Assembly (NCBI GenBank): GCA_008711295.1
Contig: VUYV01000004.1
Coordinates: 3,693,129 to 3,757,128 of the forward strand
Source: Anarhynchus alexandrinus
Lineage: Eukaryota > Chordata > Aves > Charadriiformes > Charadriidae
Length of the DNA stretch: 64,000 nucleotides
Direction of reading: 5' to 3'
Below the pieces are notes generated by a model that worked only from the letters and a program-made list of their open reading frames with translations, did not search any database and was not told the origin of the DNA. Both the position numbers and the translations under genes were made by a program. Positions 14,694 to 28,461 of this stretch are shown here, piece after piece; position 1 is the first letter of the stretch, and each line of letters opens with the position of its first letter.

Positions 14694-14828
14694 CTTGCTA
14701 GCTGCCAAAACACACACAGGGCCTCCTGTGGAGATAAAGGACAGCTGTCTCTGAAGCCACAACAGCTCTTTCTGAGATTGTTTCAGTAACTCCTCCAGGT
14801 CACCTGGCTTCTGCCCCATCAGCCCTTC
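14694..14828 (-). CDS. RIMBP2: RIMBP2 coding exon 5, coiled coil (residues about 156-200)
   Basis: This is a 135-nt minus-strand exon (45 codons) with acceptor TTTCCTGTCATGCAG and donor GTAAGCTC. It encodes EG, then [20 protein letters not shown], the most diagnostic stretch in the gene. RIMBP1 and RIMBP3 carry a (D/F)DRL-RESQREVLRLQRQ motif at the same place after an EC-EL coil. The exon ends VLAASK in phase 0. The next exon must lie beyond the left edge or was not recognised. Confidence 0.8.
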
Positions 14829-17800
14829 CTGCATGACAGGAAATTTTCACTTTCTCTTTTCTCAGATATATGGTGATAGTAATGTATGATTTGTGATAGC
14901 TGAATTTCTAGCTAAACAAGAACATCTGCTATGGCAATGTATCTATATTTACGCATGTGACTTTTTGTGCTTAATTTAATATCCCTCTGCCACCTAAAAA
15001 GCAAGATGTCTCTTCATAGCATCAGCAGCACAACATCCTACACTTTGAGTGCCCTAATACTTCATACTTAGTAAACTTCCTCTGGCTATTAATCAAGCCA
15101 GGTTAGGTTGAGGTAAAAAACAACATGGGCAATTCTAACCTTTGGGAACTGGAAGAAGTTCCTCTTACATAATATGCTGCTGTAACAATGGGCTCAGAGA
15201 TGCTGCTGGTAGGGCACAAAATCAGTACAAGACAATGCTGAGAAAAGTTTGATGCTAGTAAAGTCATTAAAAAGTATAGGAATGCCACTCAGTAATCTGA
15301 AGTATAAGTTTATATCTTCAGTGAAAGTCCTAAATTGAGGCTAAACCAGAAGTGTTGTGAATTCTGACCCAAACTCTCTTCTACACATGATAATTTACAA
15401 AATATTTAATATCAATAAACTATCTGTTTGGATGAAAACTGAGCAGAAAAACATTTTTTTCCTACCTCATTTTAACACCTCCATGAATAAACTATTTTCA
15501 GCTTAACTGTTTAGCAGCACAGTTAGATATTAAGAACAGAACTGGATTTTTACCTACCCTCAGGCATCCTAGCTGATTTTTGAGTTCTTCACACTCCAAT
15601 TGCAGCAGTTGGATCTCCAGATCTTTTATACTTTTGGATTGTTTGTTGACATTTTGCAGATTCTGGGCCTTAACATTGACAAAGTGTATTTTCTGCTTTA
15701 GAGGAAGTGTTCTGGTAATTGTTTTTGTGATGACAGCAGTGTTATTGGATGACAATGTCAATGAAGTTGAAGGGCTGACATCCTGGCAAAGAGAAAATAC
15801 ATTTTTCATGTCATTTTTGTTAAAGCTGTGTCTGAGGGAAAGAGTATAATTCAAATTCTTTCAAAAGTCATACCATAAGTGCATTATTTGAAAATTTTCT
15901 TCTTCAGATCTTTCATTCAAACAGTAAGTGAGCCAGAGACAATCTCATTTGATCAATCACCAGTAAAGAGATAGGGATAACACAAAGAAATGAAAAGCAG
16001 ACAATTTCTTTTCATATATTTCTTTTTCTTCATTCAGTGGATGCCAGCCAGCCATGACTATATCGATACCAATGTGTTTACCACTTGATGGCAACATAGT
16101 GCTGCTACTCACCCACTACTTTTGGTCCTTCACTCAGCGTTGTATCACACAGCTAATTAATAAGTTATCCTTGCTGTTGAACATGCACCTCACTTGGAAG
16201 CTGCGCTCCAGGGACATCTGAGATGCTGTATTCCAAAAGGCACGTTTGACCACACTGCAAACCCTTCACTGGGAATCAGCTGTAATGCAGTCAAACTTAC
16301 TGTATGAGAGTGGTGGAAGAATCTGAAGCTCCCTTCCGAGACCAGGCAGTCCACAGCTCTTTATGTCCCAAGTCTTCTTGCTTTATACCCAGTAATACCT
16401 ATTCCTTAACTTGTCCTAATGGGCTCTCTTGTGCAGTAAGACAGTGTACCACTTCAGCAACAGCATGAGAACCTAGCCCAGTGACACAGGTTGACTTGGC
16501 AAGATAATACTCAGCGACATGTAATAAATTTAGTTATGATTAGAAGGGTCCATCTGTGCTGTTAAAATAAACAAATATTAGGTGCTTCGGTGTAAGAGCC
16601 TCACAGTCCTCGAGACATTGACAGAAGTTCTGCTGCTGAACACACAGCCATTTTGCTAAAACAAAAGGCATTCGTAGAAGTCAGCATGATTGTAACAGAA
16701 ATTTCCCTTCACTGAATCTATTTCTTCTATCTTTTTTTTTAACCAAAATAGTCTAGATATTTCTATATACAAAAAATGCATAAAAAGTGTTATTCTGTGC
16801 AAGAAATTAAGCTATTCAGTACCCCCATCAGCTATTCAGGTCCCGTTTCTTATAACATTTAGCCACCTTTCTCAAAATCCATTATCACTGAGTAAAATCT
16901 TTCAAAAAACATAGTGTCTTCTATGTTAATTCTATGCACTCAACAAATAATACACAAAGGCAGACTCATTTAAAGCCCTTTCATTTTATAATTAAGCTCA
17001 AACTAAGTCAGGAGTCAAGATCATGGCCGCCGGGGACTCTCAGCGCCACCTCCCGCTTCCCCGGCTCTCACCCGGGTGCTCGCAGGGCTGTTTCTCACAC
17101 ATTTTTCCTCACTCCGTGCGGGTTTTGCCCTTCCTTGGCTGTGTTTTCCCCGAGGCCCCACCAGCCTGGCTGCGGGGCTGGGCTGTGTCCTGCGCTGGAA
17201 CCGCCTGGAACCATCTGGAACGGGCTGTGTGCGGGCGGGGCCGCCCCGGCCTCTCCTCACGGCCTCTCCTCAGCCCCGCTGCCAGCACCCCGCACGTGCA
17301 TTTAAAATATAGTCCAACAATCTAATCGTCAGAGGACAACCTTTGCTGAAGAGGTCAGTGTTCTTCATCTCCTTCATGAAAGTAAGTCCCCGGCACAGCA
17401 ATCAGTCTGTCAGGGTGAGGGGGGGCAGTACGTAACAAACGAGATACAGCTGTGTAAACTGGGTTAACTCGAACTGACTTTTGTTTTTTATAGAACCATA
17501 GAATCGTTCAGGTTGGAAGAGACCTTTAAGATCGAGTCCAACTGTTAACCTAGCACTGCCAAGTCCACCACTAAACCATGTCCCTCAGCACCACGTCTAC
17601 TCATCTTTTAAATACCTCCAGGGATGGCGACTCCACCACCTCCCTGGGCAGCCTGTTCCAAAAGGCTCCAAATTTTGAATGATGAAAACTTTACTGCCCC
17701 AAACCAGAATACTGGCAGATTCTCACAAATAGATCCTGACACTGACCTCAAACAAGTAAATCAGGTGTTACTCTCCAGCAAATGCAATCTCCATGCTCTG

Positions 17801-20800
17801 AAACAATTAATTTTGTCATGAATGAAAAGAGCTAAAAAAACTGAATCAAACTGCGGTGTGTTGTATCTTCTAAATCTGCACATGAATATTTAACAGTCAA
17901 GTTTCTTCTATTAAGCATTAAACTGTTGAGTAAATGATACAGTAAAAAGTCTGAAAGTTGCCAAACACTTAAGTGTTTATTGATTTTTTTTTTTAAAGCA
18001 TTTTTTATCATGTTTGTATCTACTGAAGGGAGAAGCACTGAAAGCTCTGGAGAGTGAATCCATTAGTGAATAGAAAAGATGGATCAGAGTAAACATCAGA
18101 TAAAGTTCCCGATCACTAATACACTCCAATGCTGTTGGAAAAGCAATTTCTTTGGGGCTGCTAGGCAGGGTGCTGTCTCGGCATCCTCAGGCTGTCCTCA
18201 CCGCTTCCTTTTTCTGTGCCCATCTCAGACTCGGTGCTTTTTGGAAAGGTGTGGATCCCTCTTTTTCACAAGCCTGGTGTGCAAACGAACATGCCATAAT
18301 CATGACAAAAGGAATTTAACATCAGCGTGTAGGTTTTTTATTGGGGGATTACTTTAAATTGACCAATATTTTAAATTGGGTATCTTACCATGAAAGCAGT
18401 AAATAACTGTAATTTGAAGAGTAAAAGAAAAAAAAAATCATAGCAGTGTAGTCCTGTAACTGGTTAACATTCATAGCATAACTCTTTGCAATTTTAGGAG
18501 TTAAGTACTTTGTGCTGGACCATAAAACCAAAACATACGTATCAGGGAAGCAAAATGTGAGATACATGTGAGTGCGTCAGATGCCGGGGAGGGTGCAGAC
18601 AGTGGTTTTACCCAATGTGTAGGTACTTCTGGTTCGTGTCAATGCCATGACAGCTGCTTCAGCAATTGGCAGTAAAGCCACTGTAAGATTTTAGAGCGTG
18701 TACCACTCACCTTGCTCTTCTTAGCAGTTATTGAGCTACTTTTCTGTTTGCTTCTGCCCTCAGCTCTGCGGTGTGGAAGCTTTTCAGATGTTTGTTTTGC
18801 TTTCCTGTTCCCCTTTTTGGACTGTGGATCAAAAGTCATCGATAGCTCGTTAAAATATATTACAACACATCTAAAATGTCCAAGTGATTCTGTTGGTCTT
18901 AAATCAATTTGTTCTTGCATGGTAAAGCACAAGTTTCAAAGTATAGACTTGAAGCTCAAGGGGGCTAATGGAACAAATTAGATGTGGCATTTGGTCAACA
19001 GCAGAGGACATAACATCTCTGGGGCAGAGCACAGGTACTAGTCCCGTGTCTGTGCAGTGGTTGGCATGGTGTGGACTGTGCCAATGCTGCAGGATGGGAG
19101 ACTAGATACCACTGCAATCCAAATCCATAATATTATTAGGAGCGGTTTGTTCATTGCATGGCATTTTGTCCCTTTGTCAATCTGAGGAAGAATCTCATAC
19201 TGGGTTTATGTGGAAGATGGGTAAAACACAAGGGATATAAGTAGCATGTAGTTAAATGGTAAATGGCCCTGCTTCATGAGGTTACTCAGTCAAAAGAGGG
19301 CACTTTCTGCTACATCCCTGAATTAAATGGGATAAAGAAGCACAAAGAGAGGGACCTTTGTTGCTTCCGCTGTTACCCAATACAGAATGACAGGGTACAG
19401 AATAAATATGCAGTATTATTTTAAGTGTGCTAGAGATTTTAGCATTGACTCTTTTTTTAAATTTCAAGGAATTGCTGAAATCACAGTATATTTACAGTAT
19501 GCTACATTCAGTGTAAGACAGTCTTGTCTCCTAGAACTTACGAACCTAAATAAACAACATAAAGCAGCTAGGGAATTGGCCTCATACCACATTGCTTAGT
19601 TCAATGTAGTTTGGTACTTTCTTTTAGGAAGGTTGAGCCCTCTTTCCTCTGTTGTCTAATGTTCAAGGGACATTTCATAATGGAGTTTCCTGTTGTCACT
19701 CATTCTGTGTGCTGTCTATAAGCACCAGCAAAGCAGCTGGTTTTTTTCACTTTACATAACATTTAATCTTGGATAACCAAGACCGCTCCCAGAGAGTAAA
19801 CAAAGTGACTGAGATCTCTGTTTTTCCAAACACCACTACCCTTATTTTCATCCTTTCTCTGCTGATGGTGAGTCAGGCTGTCTCTATTTGGGCAGCATGA
19901 CTTGGCATTTTGTACCATTTGAGGTGTGGATTTCATATTTGAGAAAAGTTGAACCTTGCAATACCATGCAAGAAGCTGTTTTTGGAAAAGGAAGTTTAGA
20001 GTCTATTCTTTTCTCTAATCAGCCCTCAAAATTATCTAATTACCCACCAGCAGAAGATGATAGGAGGAAAAAGCAACAAAACAAACCAAATAGAAAGCAA
20101 AAGAGAATTGGTTCTAATAAAGCAGATAGCTGATTGGAATTGAAAAGAAACCTTTTATGTAGCTGTTCTGCAATCACTGTCTGTGAACCAAAGGTGGTCA
20201 TTAGAACTGCTCGTACTGCAAACACCAGCCATCTGTCACTGTTTTAGCTTTGATGATTTCTGCTGTAGGCCAGGATGCTTGTGAGGAATCCAGAAGTCTT
20301 TTCTGAAAAATTAAACAATGTCCCCTCCCCAATATTCTCTGAATTTTTCCTGTTTTCATCTGATGTTCCACTGGGGACCCACCACTACTAAGAAGACACT
20401 GAAACTGGAAGGGTAGCAAACATACACAACAAATGCAAACATACTCGAGAGGAAAGAGCACAGGAGGCTATATGCACAGAAACTTACTACACATTAAATA
20501 CTCATCCGAAGTGTTTTGATGCGAATTAGACATTTTTAAAAAATTGTAATTGCTGAACCCTGAATAAGATGATCTATAGAAACCCAGTTGGTACAGCAAA
20601 GGAAGAATACCTTTTCTTTAGTTCACCACTGTACCTGGATAATAAAACCAGATTAAAATAGAAATAAAACTGAATGAGCTCTTGGCTGGAACCTAGGCTG
20701 GCCCCAGGTGTAGATGAAGTCAGCACAGCTCATTGCGACCGATGATGGTGAGGGCAGAAGGGAGATACTGTTAATGCTAACAGGAGCAATCTTCACAGCA

Positions 20801-23800
20801 GCAGCATCTGGCACTGACGCCATAGACTACCACCCCTAGGAAAAACACAAGTGAAGATTTGCTTCAAGGGACCTTCTGTTTCCCGGCCTTGCTCACACCT
20901 CCTTTTCCCCTTTGTGCTCCTATAGCCTATCTCACCTCCCAAGAGTAGAGGAAAAAATGGGAAAATAATTTTCCCTTCTGAGCTCTCATTTCCAAAGCAG
21001 TGAAGTCTGTGAAACCTCACTGCCTCCTAAAGGTGTCAGCTTTCTCTCAAACGGCAATAGAATCATTCATTTTAATAAGAACATTACATGCATAATCATT
21101 TCTTTTCTTTAAATAGCCACTATTTTACAGCAATTCAGTTCAGTTTTTCTTTTTCTTCCATATGTTACTATATTCTGTTGTGGCCCTATGTATATCAGTA
21201 TGTAAGAACAGAACTTTTAAGGTTATAACAGATGGTAATGAAACAGTTCCCCTTTAATCACAGAAAACATATTTTAATGCAATTAAAATAATTTCAAGTT
21301 TACTTTCCTAGTACTAAATGATAGGGAAGTCAACTAGGGCACTTATTTATATCTGTGTAGGATAAAAGAATGCTCAATGGAAAACCAAGAAAAGCATCTT
21401 GGCCTACAAGTCTGTGAGTCATTCTGTGTAGCACATGCTTGCCTATAGCTTAGCAACGAACCAACTCTGATGAGAAAAAATGTAGAGAGCAAATATACCA
21501 TCTAAAAAGAACTCTTGTATGTGGATACATGAATCTAGTTGGATTACAGTGAAACATAGAGACTTTGCCTTTATTTTCTTCAAATGCACTTGAAGTTTAC
21601 AGTAATTTCTGTTATTTCTAGGGATTAAAAAAAAATAATATATCAGCTGTAATTAAAAATACATTTTAACACTTGCTGAATTTTATCATCCCATGATTTT
21701 ATCTGTTTTCTTTCTAAGACTGATTTGTTCCATGGTTTTATTTGCCTCATATTGGAAGGAAAATCAGACCCAAAAATACACTAAGGAAAACTGCATAAAT
21801 GGGAACTCTGACAAAAGCCTTATAAATAGCTTCAAAGTCAAGTGGGCACAAGTGTGCCCAGCTGTCACGATTTGGGTCTGAGCAGAACATCAGAGCTTTT
21901 CTCCCAGCTTGTCCTGGCAGAGTCGGCGACTCTCCAGGGTGGATCAAGTCTTCAGGCACAGGGCAAGATTACTGTAACCTAAAATTAGCCTCCTAAATTC
22001 ATACATAGGCTGTCAGCTATCCAACTTCATTTCAGAAATGCCAATCACACAAAATTCTCCTAAGCACTTTGAAAGCCTTTTGTAGAAACTTGCTATAGTT
22101 CTTATAATGGTTCTGAACCTAATTTTAGTTGAACTTTTTTTTTTAAATCTTGCCATCAGTAACTATTGAGGAACTGTAAATACATGGTGAGAAATAGCTT
22201 TATATTGTAGGTGTAGACTAAATGTACTCTTTTACACATGCAAATTAATTTATTTAAAAATAAATGTACCACTTGGTAGGCAGCTTAGGAAGCAGAGACT
22301 TTTCTATGTGGCGAACATGAAAAGGAGATACAATTATTTTAACAATGAATGCCCAAAATCTTATGCATCAGGGACAATAACATCAGTTCACCACGAATGG
22401 TGATATCCCACACGGGTAATATAGTTGAAGACAGACCAGTCAATCCTTTTGTGTAAACCATTATTAAGATGCCTTGTGGCAAATCCAGGAGACTACTGGG
22501 CTTAGATGTAGTTTAGGCTGGGCTTAGACTAGTTGACTAGTTTAGAAATACTAAACTACACTTCTTAATGTGAATTATTTCTTGTGGGGATGAAAATATT
22601 TCCTCAACACAAGTGTAAGAAATTGGGACAGACTGAAAGAGCAGCCACGGCCTTCTGGGGCTATGAGCTTGCTTTTAAAAAACTGGATCTACAACTCACT
22701 TCGCTCTAGAGCAGCTCTGCTTTGACAGAACTGGCATTGTGATTACAGCCACAGCATAACCAAAATACCCCATCTTTGTAGCCAGAGAGGTGTGTAAATG
22801 TCATGACCTTAGAGCTCACAAAGAACCTGCATTCTGGTTGGGCTTATCATCCACATACTTTCTGCTTTAAAAAAACATCTCCACTTTCTAAGCTGGCGAC
22901 CAAATAGTAGGATTTTTGTTCTTTAATTAATTATTTTGCATATTAGAGGCATATCCTACAATATAAAGCTTTTTATTAACAAGGCTTTAGATACTTCCTC
23001 TGTATGGCAAGATTTAAAAAAATGTTTATTTTAGACAGTTGCTTATAACCCCACCCCTCCAAAAAAAACCCAAACACCAAAACCAAAAACACACAGGCAA
23101 GTTTTCAGACAGATTCTGGCATGTCTTGGATTGGAAATGGTTACTCACCACTTTGTCTTCCTCTTGTTCTTTAGTCAAGGGCTTATCCACTTTTGAAAAC
23201 GACTGATTTGCCTTGGGGGAATCCAGTGCAGAATAGCCATGATCCCGAATGCGACTGATGGACTTCTGTAATAGAGGGAAAAGTGGCTGAGAGCATTTCA
23301 TCTCTCTAGGGAGAAGCCTAAACTGGCTTAGAGGACTTCTAACTTCATTAAAAGTCAGCCAGCACCTTTTCACTAGTTACAGCTTCAAGGTAACAGATGT
23401 ATTACTCGGCTATTTCTTCTTTCCTTTCTACGTGCCTTTGTCTCCTCCTTCCCTTCCAAAACATTCAAGGCCTGTCTTGCATCTTTAATTCAAGCTTTGG
23501 GGAGGCTTGGCAGGTATTCTGACATGCCTGTAAAGAAAACTTCCTTTCCCTTTCTCCTCCCAAGACTTTTCTAAAGACAACCAAGGTATTTAGTCACAGG
23601 AGAAATAAGCATGGCTTAAAGTTTCCCTTTTCCTCTAAGGAGGAGTTGTGGTTTGGGCCGAACCGGCCACCAGGCGACCAACAGATGCTCCCCCTTACTT
23701 TTCTTCAAAGGAAGAGGAGAGGGAGAGAGACTTATGAGTTCAGAAGAAACTAAACTACTTTAATGAAATATTAATAATAAAATAAAAATAAAGTAATGAA

Positions 23801-26800
23801 ATATATACAAAACCATATCAAGCTCCCAGGATGACAGTCATGTCACCGGCTGGCACTGGGGAAGTCCCAGACTGGACTCAGTGACAGATGGGAACTGGAT
23901 TCCGGATCTGGATTCTGGATCAGGATCAAAGGCAGAAGAACAGACAGCGTCCTCCTTGGACGCTGGCCACTGAAGAAAGAGGCCTGACCCTTTGATCTCT
24001 CAGCTTTTATACTGAGCATGATGCAGATGGGATGGAATACCCTGTTGCTCAGTTTTGGGTCACCTGTCCTGTCCACTCCTCCCCACAGGTGGGACCCCTC
24101 TACGCATTTCCACTTCTGACCCTCCAATGGGGCAAATAACAAAGTTGGTTGGCCTTGGGTGTTACAGCAATAAGTATAAGCAAGAGCCTCGCTGCATAGC
24201 ATTCCTTGGCATCAACTATAAACATAGGTCTTAACACTCTGAGAGCGAACAGTGGACAATATGCTGTTAATTTCAGTAGTTAGAAGAGGCCCAGCTAAAA
24301 AATAAAGTTACTGAACAAAATTGGTCCTGTTTTACCTCAAACCAGGACAGGAGTTTTATTGCAGATGAGCAGCCAAAGTGCTTTTGAACCTTGGAAGCTA
24401 GTACTTTTAGTAAGACAGCCTCCCAAATGTTTGGTAGGTATTGAGAGACAATAGGTCAAACTCCTCAGAAGCAGTAGCACTGTGCCTTTCCTTCTGGAGA
24501 GCTAGTGGCTTCCTGTCAGCACTTGGAGATCCTCCACCCAATGGGAACAGTGAAGTGTTTTATATCCAGTAATAATAGATTGTTCTTACTTTGCTATTTA
24601 TAACAGCTGAGTATAATGACCATGCAATAAGGCAGTGTGTGCCAGCTAAAGGCACCGTCGTAGATATTGTGAATCTTACAGTTTCAGTCGTATTTTAGAA
24701 AGGGAGTAATTTTCCTCCCATCCAGAATTGGGACAGAGGGAAATAATATTTTCTTAGGCCATCAATCTAAAAGATTCGTATCAGGCAAAACAGAATGCTG
24801 TGCATCAACATCTAGCAACATATTCTGGAGTTTTCTTTAATCATATTTAAAAATCAAAGGTAAATTTCTACTGAAAACATACACTTGATATTTCTAACAG
24901 TTTTAGAATGGGGTAGTCTGACGGCTGCAAGCTTTGCCCTCAAAAGGAGCTGGTGTTTTCCACCTACCTTTCTGTTTTGTTCCGAACTGCAGGCACAGTG
25001 CCCCAGTCTGAGACAAAAAAGCCTAGAACAGATTTCAGCAGAAATCTCTGTACAGACAGTGCATCACGTTTCTTCTCAATCAAGAAAGAGCTCAAGAGCG
25101 AAAAGAGTACAATATGCAGCTCCCAATCAGCCGAGATGCATTTATATGCTGAGAAGCCAGGATCTAACTTTCACTGCAGTGAATTCAGAGACTGCTTAGT
25201 TTCAACAGCATTTTGCAAAAGACTATTTAAAAAATCCATCAAAAAGCAATTGAAAGGAAAGTATGTCTGCAAACTACATGCAAAACATACAATACCCATG
25301 GAGTTTTGAAGTTCAGTGTTCTTTTATTGTGAAAACATACCCCAAAATAAAATGGAGAATGCATAGGAAAATTGAAAGTTGAAAAAGAAGAAAAAACCAA
25401 GGTGTCTTTCCTGGGGAAAAAAATGGCCATAAATTCCTACCATTCAGTACAGAACCAATGATTCAGTTCCAAAAGAAAAATCACTTCCCTTATCTAAAAT
25501 GATGGGTCAGGCACCAAGCCACTGAGTCATAAGTGTCCAGTTATGACCCTTGTGTTTAAGTAACAGCTAAACCCCATATTAAGAGAAGTTATTCTTGCAG
25601 TGTTTGAAGAGAGAAATTCAATCTAAGCTTCCTGCCTCAGCTGAAGAGAGAAAGCAATCAGAAGCATGACTGCTCCTCCTGAGTGCCACACAGAGCTTTC
25701 TATCTCATGTATTCTGGGTTGCCCAGCTGGGACTGAAAAGCTGGTGTCTACAGGATACAAATTAGAAGATTCAGACTGAAGATGTGAGTTCACTAATGCT
25801 TGTATTGCTTGTTTAATGATGGTGTGAATATCCTTACTGGCATTCATCTGCAGTCTGTACTTGTATTTCACACTTAAGAAAGGCAAAAGATGTGCTTTCT
25901 GTGGTTAACAGAAGGAAAATGTTTGGGGGAATTAGCAGATTTAAATTAGAATTGTGCTTACTGGCACAATAGATTAATGCACAAATTCATCTCGGGAACC
26001 ACAGGTTTAAGTCTACTTTGTGTGTAGGCCTGAACCAAGTACCTTTGAAGCTAACAGGAGTATTTCGGCGAATTTCAGTAAGAGAGGCTGTAGAAGTCCC
26101 TTCTTCAGCAGACAAATAGTCCAGCAGAGAAACTAGATTGAAGCAGCTCATTTGTACATGTACAGGTATTTCAGAAACTCACTTAGCTGTCTCTTTATCC
26201 ATAATTACTTGTAGTCTTCCCCAAAATTTAAATGCATTATTTTCAGATTTGATTTCATAGCAACCATGTGAAACTCAGGACTATATTGCTTAATAAGCCT
26301 GTTGAACTTTTAACTTCTGCCACATTCTGAAGCAGTCCTGTGTTATGTATTTTAAATATACTCCAGTAAAATTAAATATACTCCAGTAAAATTAAAATAA
26401 TTTCCTCCTCATGTTGACTACTTGCCTCAAAGAAACAGAAGGTAGGTAGGAGATCAGCCGCCCTTTGCAGCATCTCTTGAAGTCAGTGGAAAGATTCCTA
26501 TAGGAGTTGATTTGATTCTAGATAAATGGCCAGCCGTACTGGAACAGAAACTCCAAGCCTTTGGACCTTCTCTGAGATTAAGGTTTTTCTTATCAATTTC
26601 TAATTGTCAAGGTCTACGTCATCAGCCATTGTAACCTGGAGTAGCATCACTGCAGTCAGTGAAGCAATGCTTCATTGGGGTACCAAATGAAGATCTAGCC
26701 TGTGACAAAAGATCTTCAGGGACTATATACTATTTAGGTATTGCTAATGATGTGCTTAAGTAGAATTGTCTATTTTAGCAGCAAGTTCACAAATGCGTAT

Positions 26801-28425
26801 GAAAACACTGGTGAAATTTTTATTAGCTACTAAAATGCTAATGATGCTATGAATTTCTTATACACAAACGAGTACAGTTCTTACATTTGAAACAAAACTA
26901 TCACAACTCCCAAAATTAAAATAAACTGCGAGTCACACTTCACCTCCAATAAGTTAAATGCTAACAGAAACATTAGTAGACTAATGCATATATGTTAATA
27001 CTATAGTAGTACCCTATAGAGCCACAACAGCCTTTAACAGGCTCAGCTGTATTTCACATCACGTTCAAGAAGCCTGAACCTAAAAGCCTCCTACTCCAAC
27101 GGCAGTGAGCAGGTGATTCTCATGGGACAAATGATATCCAGAATGAGGGCCCATATTTGTGCATTACAGACAGCTGTGGTATCTTTCTAAACAAAAATGT
27201 GCAAAGTGAATATAGAGGAAATTGTACAGCAACACCCTGAATTATTGAGAGGCTAGCTATGCAGAACAAACATAATTAAAGGGTCTCATTATCTTCTAAA
27301 TAATCATTGTAAATAATGCTTTAGATAATTACTTCATTAGTTCTCAAAACACTGCCTTTTATTCTCCTCTGAGATTCCATCCACTAACTCTACTCTGAAT
27401 AAACTGCCAAAAGGGAAAACCAAAAGCAGAGCAAGCATGTGAGCTGGAAATGCAATGTGTGCTTCTTGTATGAACTGATTTAAACCCAGGATGTTTTGGA
27501 GCATCTGGACGATGCTCTTACTCATATAATTTAACTTGAGGTAGTCCTGAGAGGAGTGGGAAGTTGGACTCGATGATGCTTATGGGTCCCTTCCAACTTG
27601 AGATATTCTAGGATTCTAGGAAATGTTTTTGCAAATTTTCAGAAGGTTAAAAGTGGTTTTGGGGTGGTTTTTTTTTTTGTTTGGTTTTGGTTTTAAATGT
27701 ATGTATTTTTTTTCTTCAGATTGCTTTCTGATGCAGTTAGGTTCATTTGGTAGCAGCTGTATTTACCCATTTAAAGATGGCTGACAGCAGTGTGGATAGA
27801 ACCAAGATTAGTCTATATCACGGGTGACTGTCCTTCTTAACTAAACATACATATTGTCTTTTCTTCACTACAAATACCATGAGGTCGATTCAATGATAGA
27901 ACAGACTACACCTCTAAAAGCAACAGCCTAAACAAAAGGAAAGCCAGAGACCAAGGGAAGAAATGGGCAGAAAACCCAAGGCCTGCAATTAGATGGCTGA
28001 ACAGTTAAGAAAGTCTGCATTTGGAAAATGAGTATTTTTTTTTCCAATGTCATTCTGTGAGTATTACCAGTAATTAAAGCAATGGCATGAAAAAGTGGCA
28101 AATATTTTCCTGGTCAGGTCCCAAGTCACTCTGTAGCACTGCAGAAGGCTGATACTGAGAAGTCAGGGTATTTTAAAGGGCCTTTGCTGAAAGTCCATTA
28201 AAGAAATTAAGTACCAAGAGGAAAATGGTGAGTCTGCAGAGCATGTTAGCAATCATCCAATCCTTTAGGTAGAAGGGCACAGGAGACAAATCAGCAACAT
28301 TTTAAACTGAGAACACATAATAAATTGTCACAAAGGTGATTACTGAAAATTTGAAAAAGGAGATCAACAGCAACCACAAAGCCTAGAGAGAATTGAGATG
28401 TTTTGCAGAGATGCAGACTTGCATA

Positions 28426-28461
<36 letters not shown>

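Larger units (their letters stand above)
15783..18710 (-). other. RIMBP2 intron with GC island and CR1
   Basis: 2.9 kb between coding exons 3 and 4. It contains a GC-rich segment at 17020-17300 and an antisense CR1 piece at 17491-17661; otherwise it is AT-rich. A weak CTCF-like CCACTTGATGGCAA lies at 16081-16094. Confidence 0.6.

Noticed and set aside
16081..16094. Second CTCF-like motif CCACTTGATGGCAA
   Set aside because: It departs from the CTCF core at the invariant A and at the last base, so it is too weak to list as a site.
23843..24202. 119-codon minus-strand frame
   Set aside because: Entirely inside the solo LTR; LTRs of this kind carry no genes.
25623..25886. Possible extra RIMBP2 exon on the minus strand
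   Set aside because: The frame is open, but I could not pair a good acceptor with an in-phase donor (only a GTAAGG inside), and the peptide has no family resemblance.
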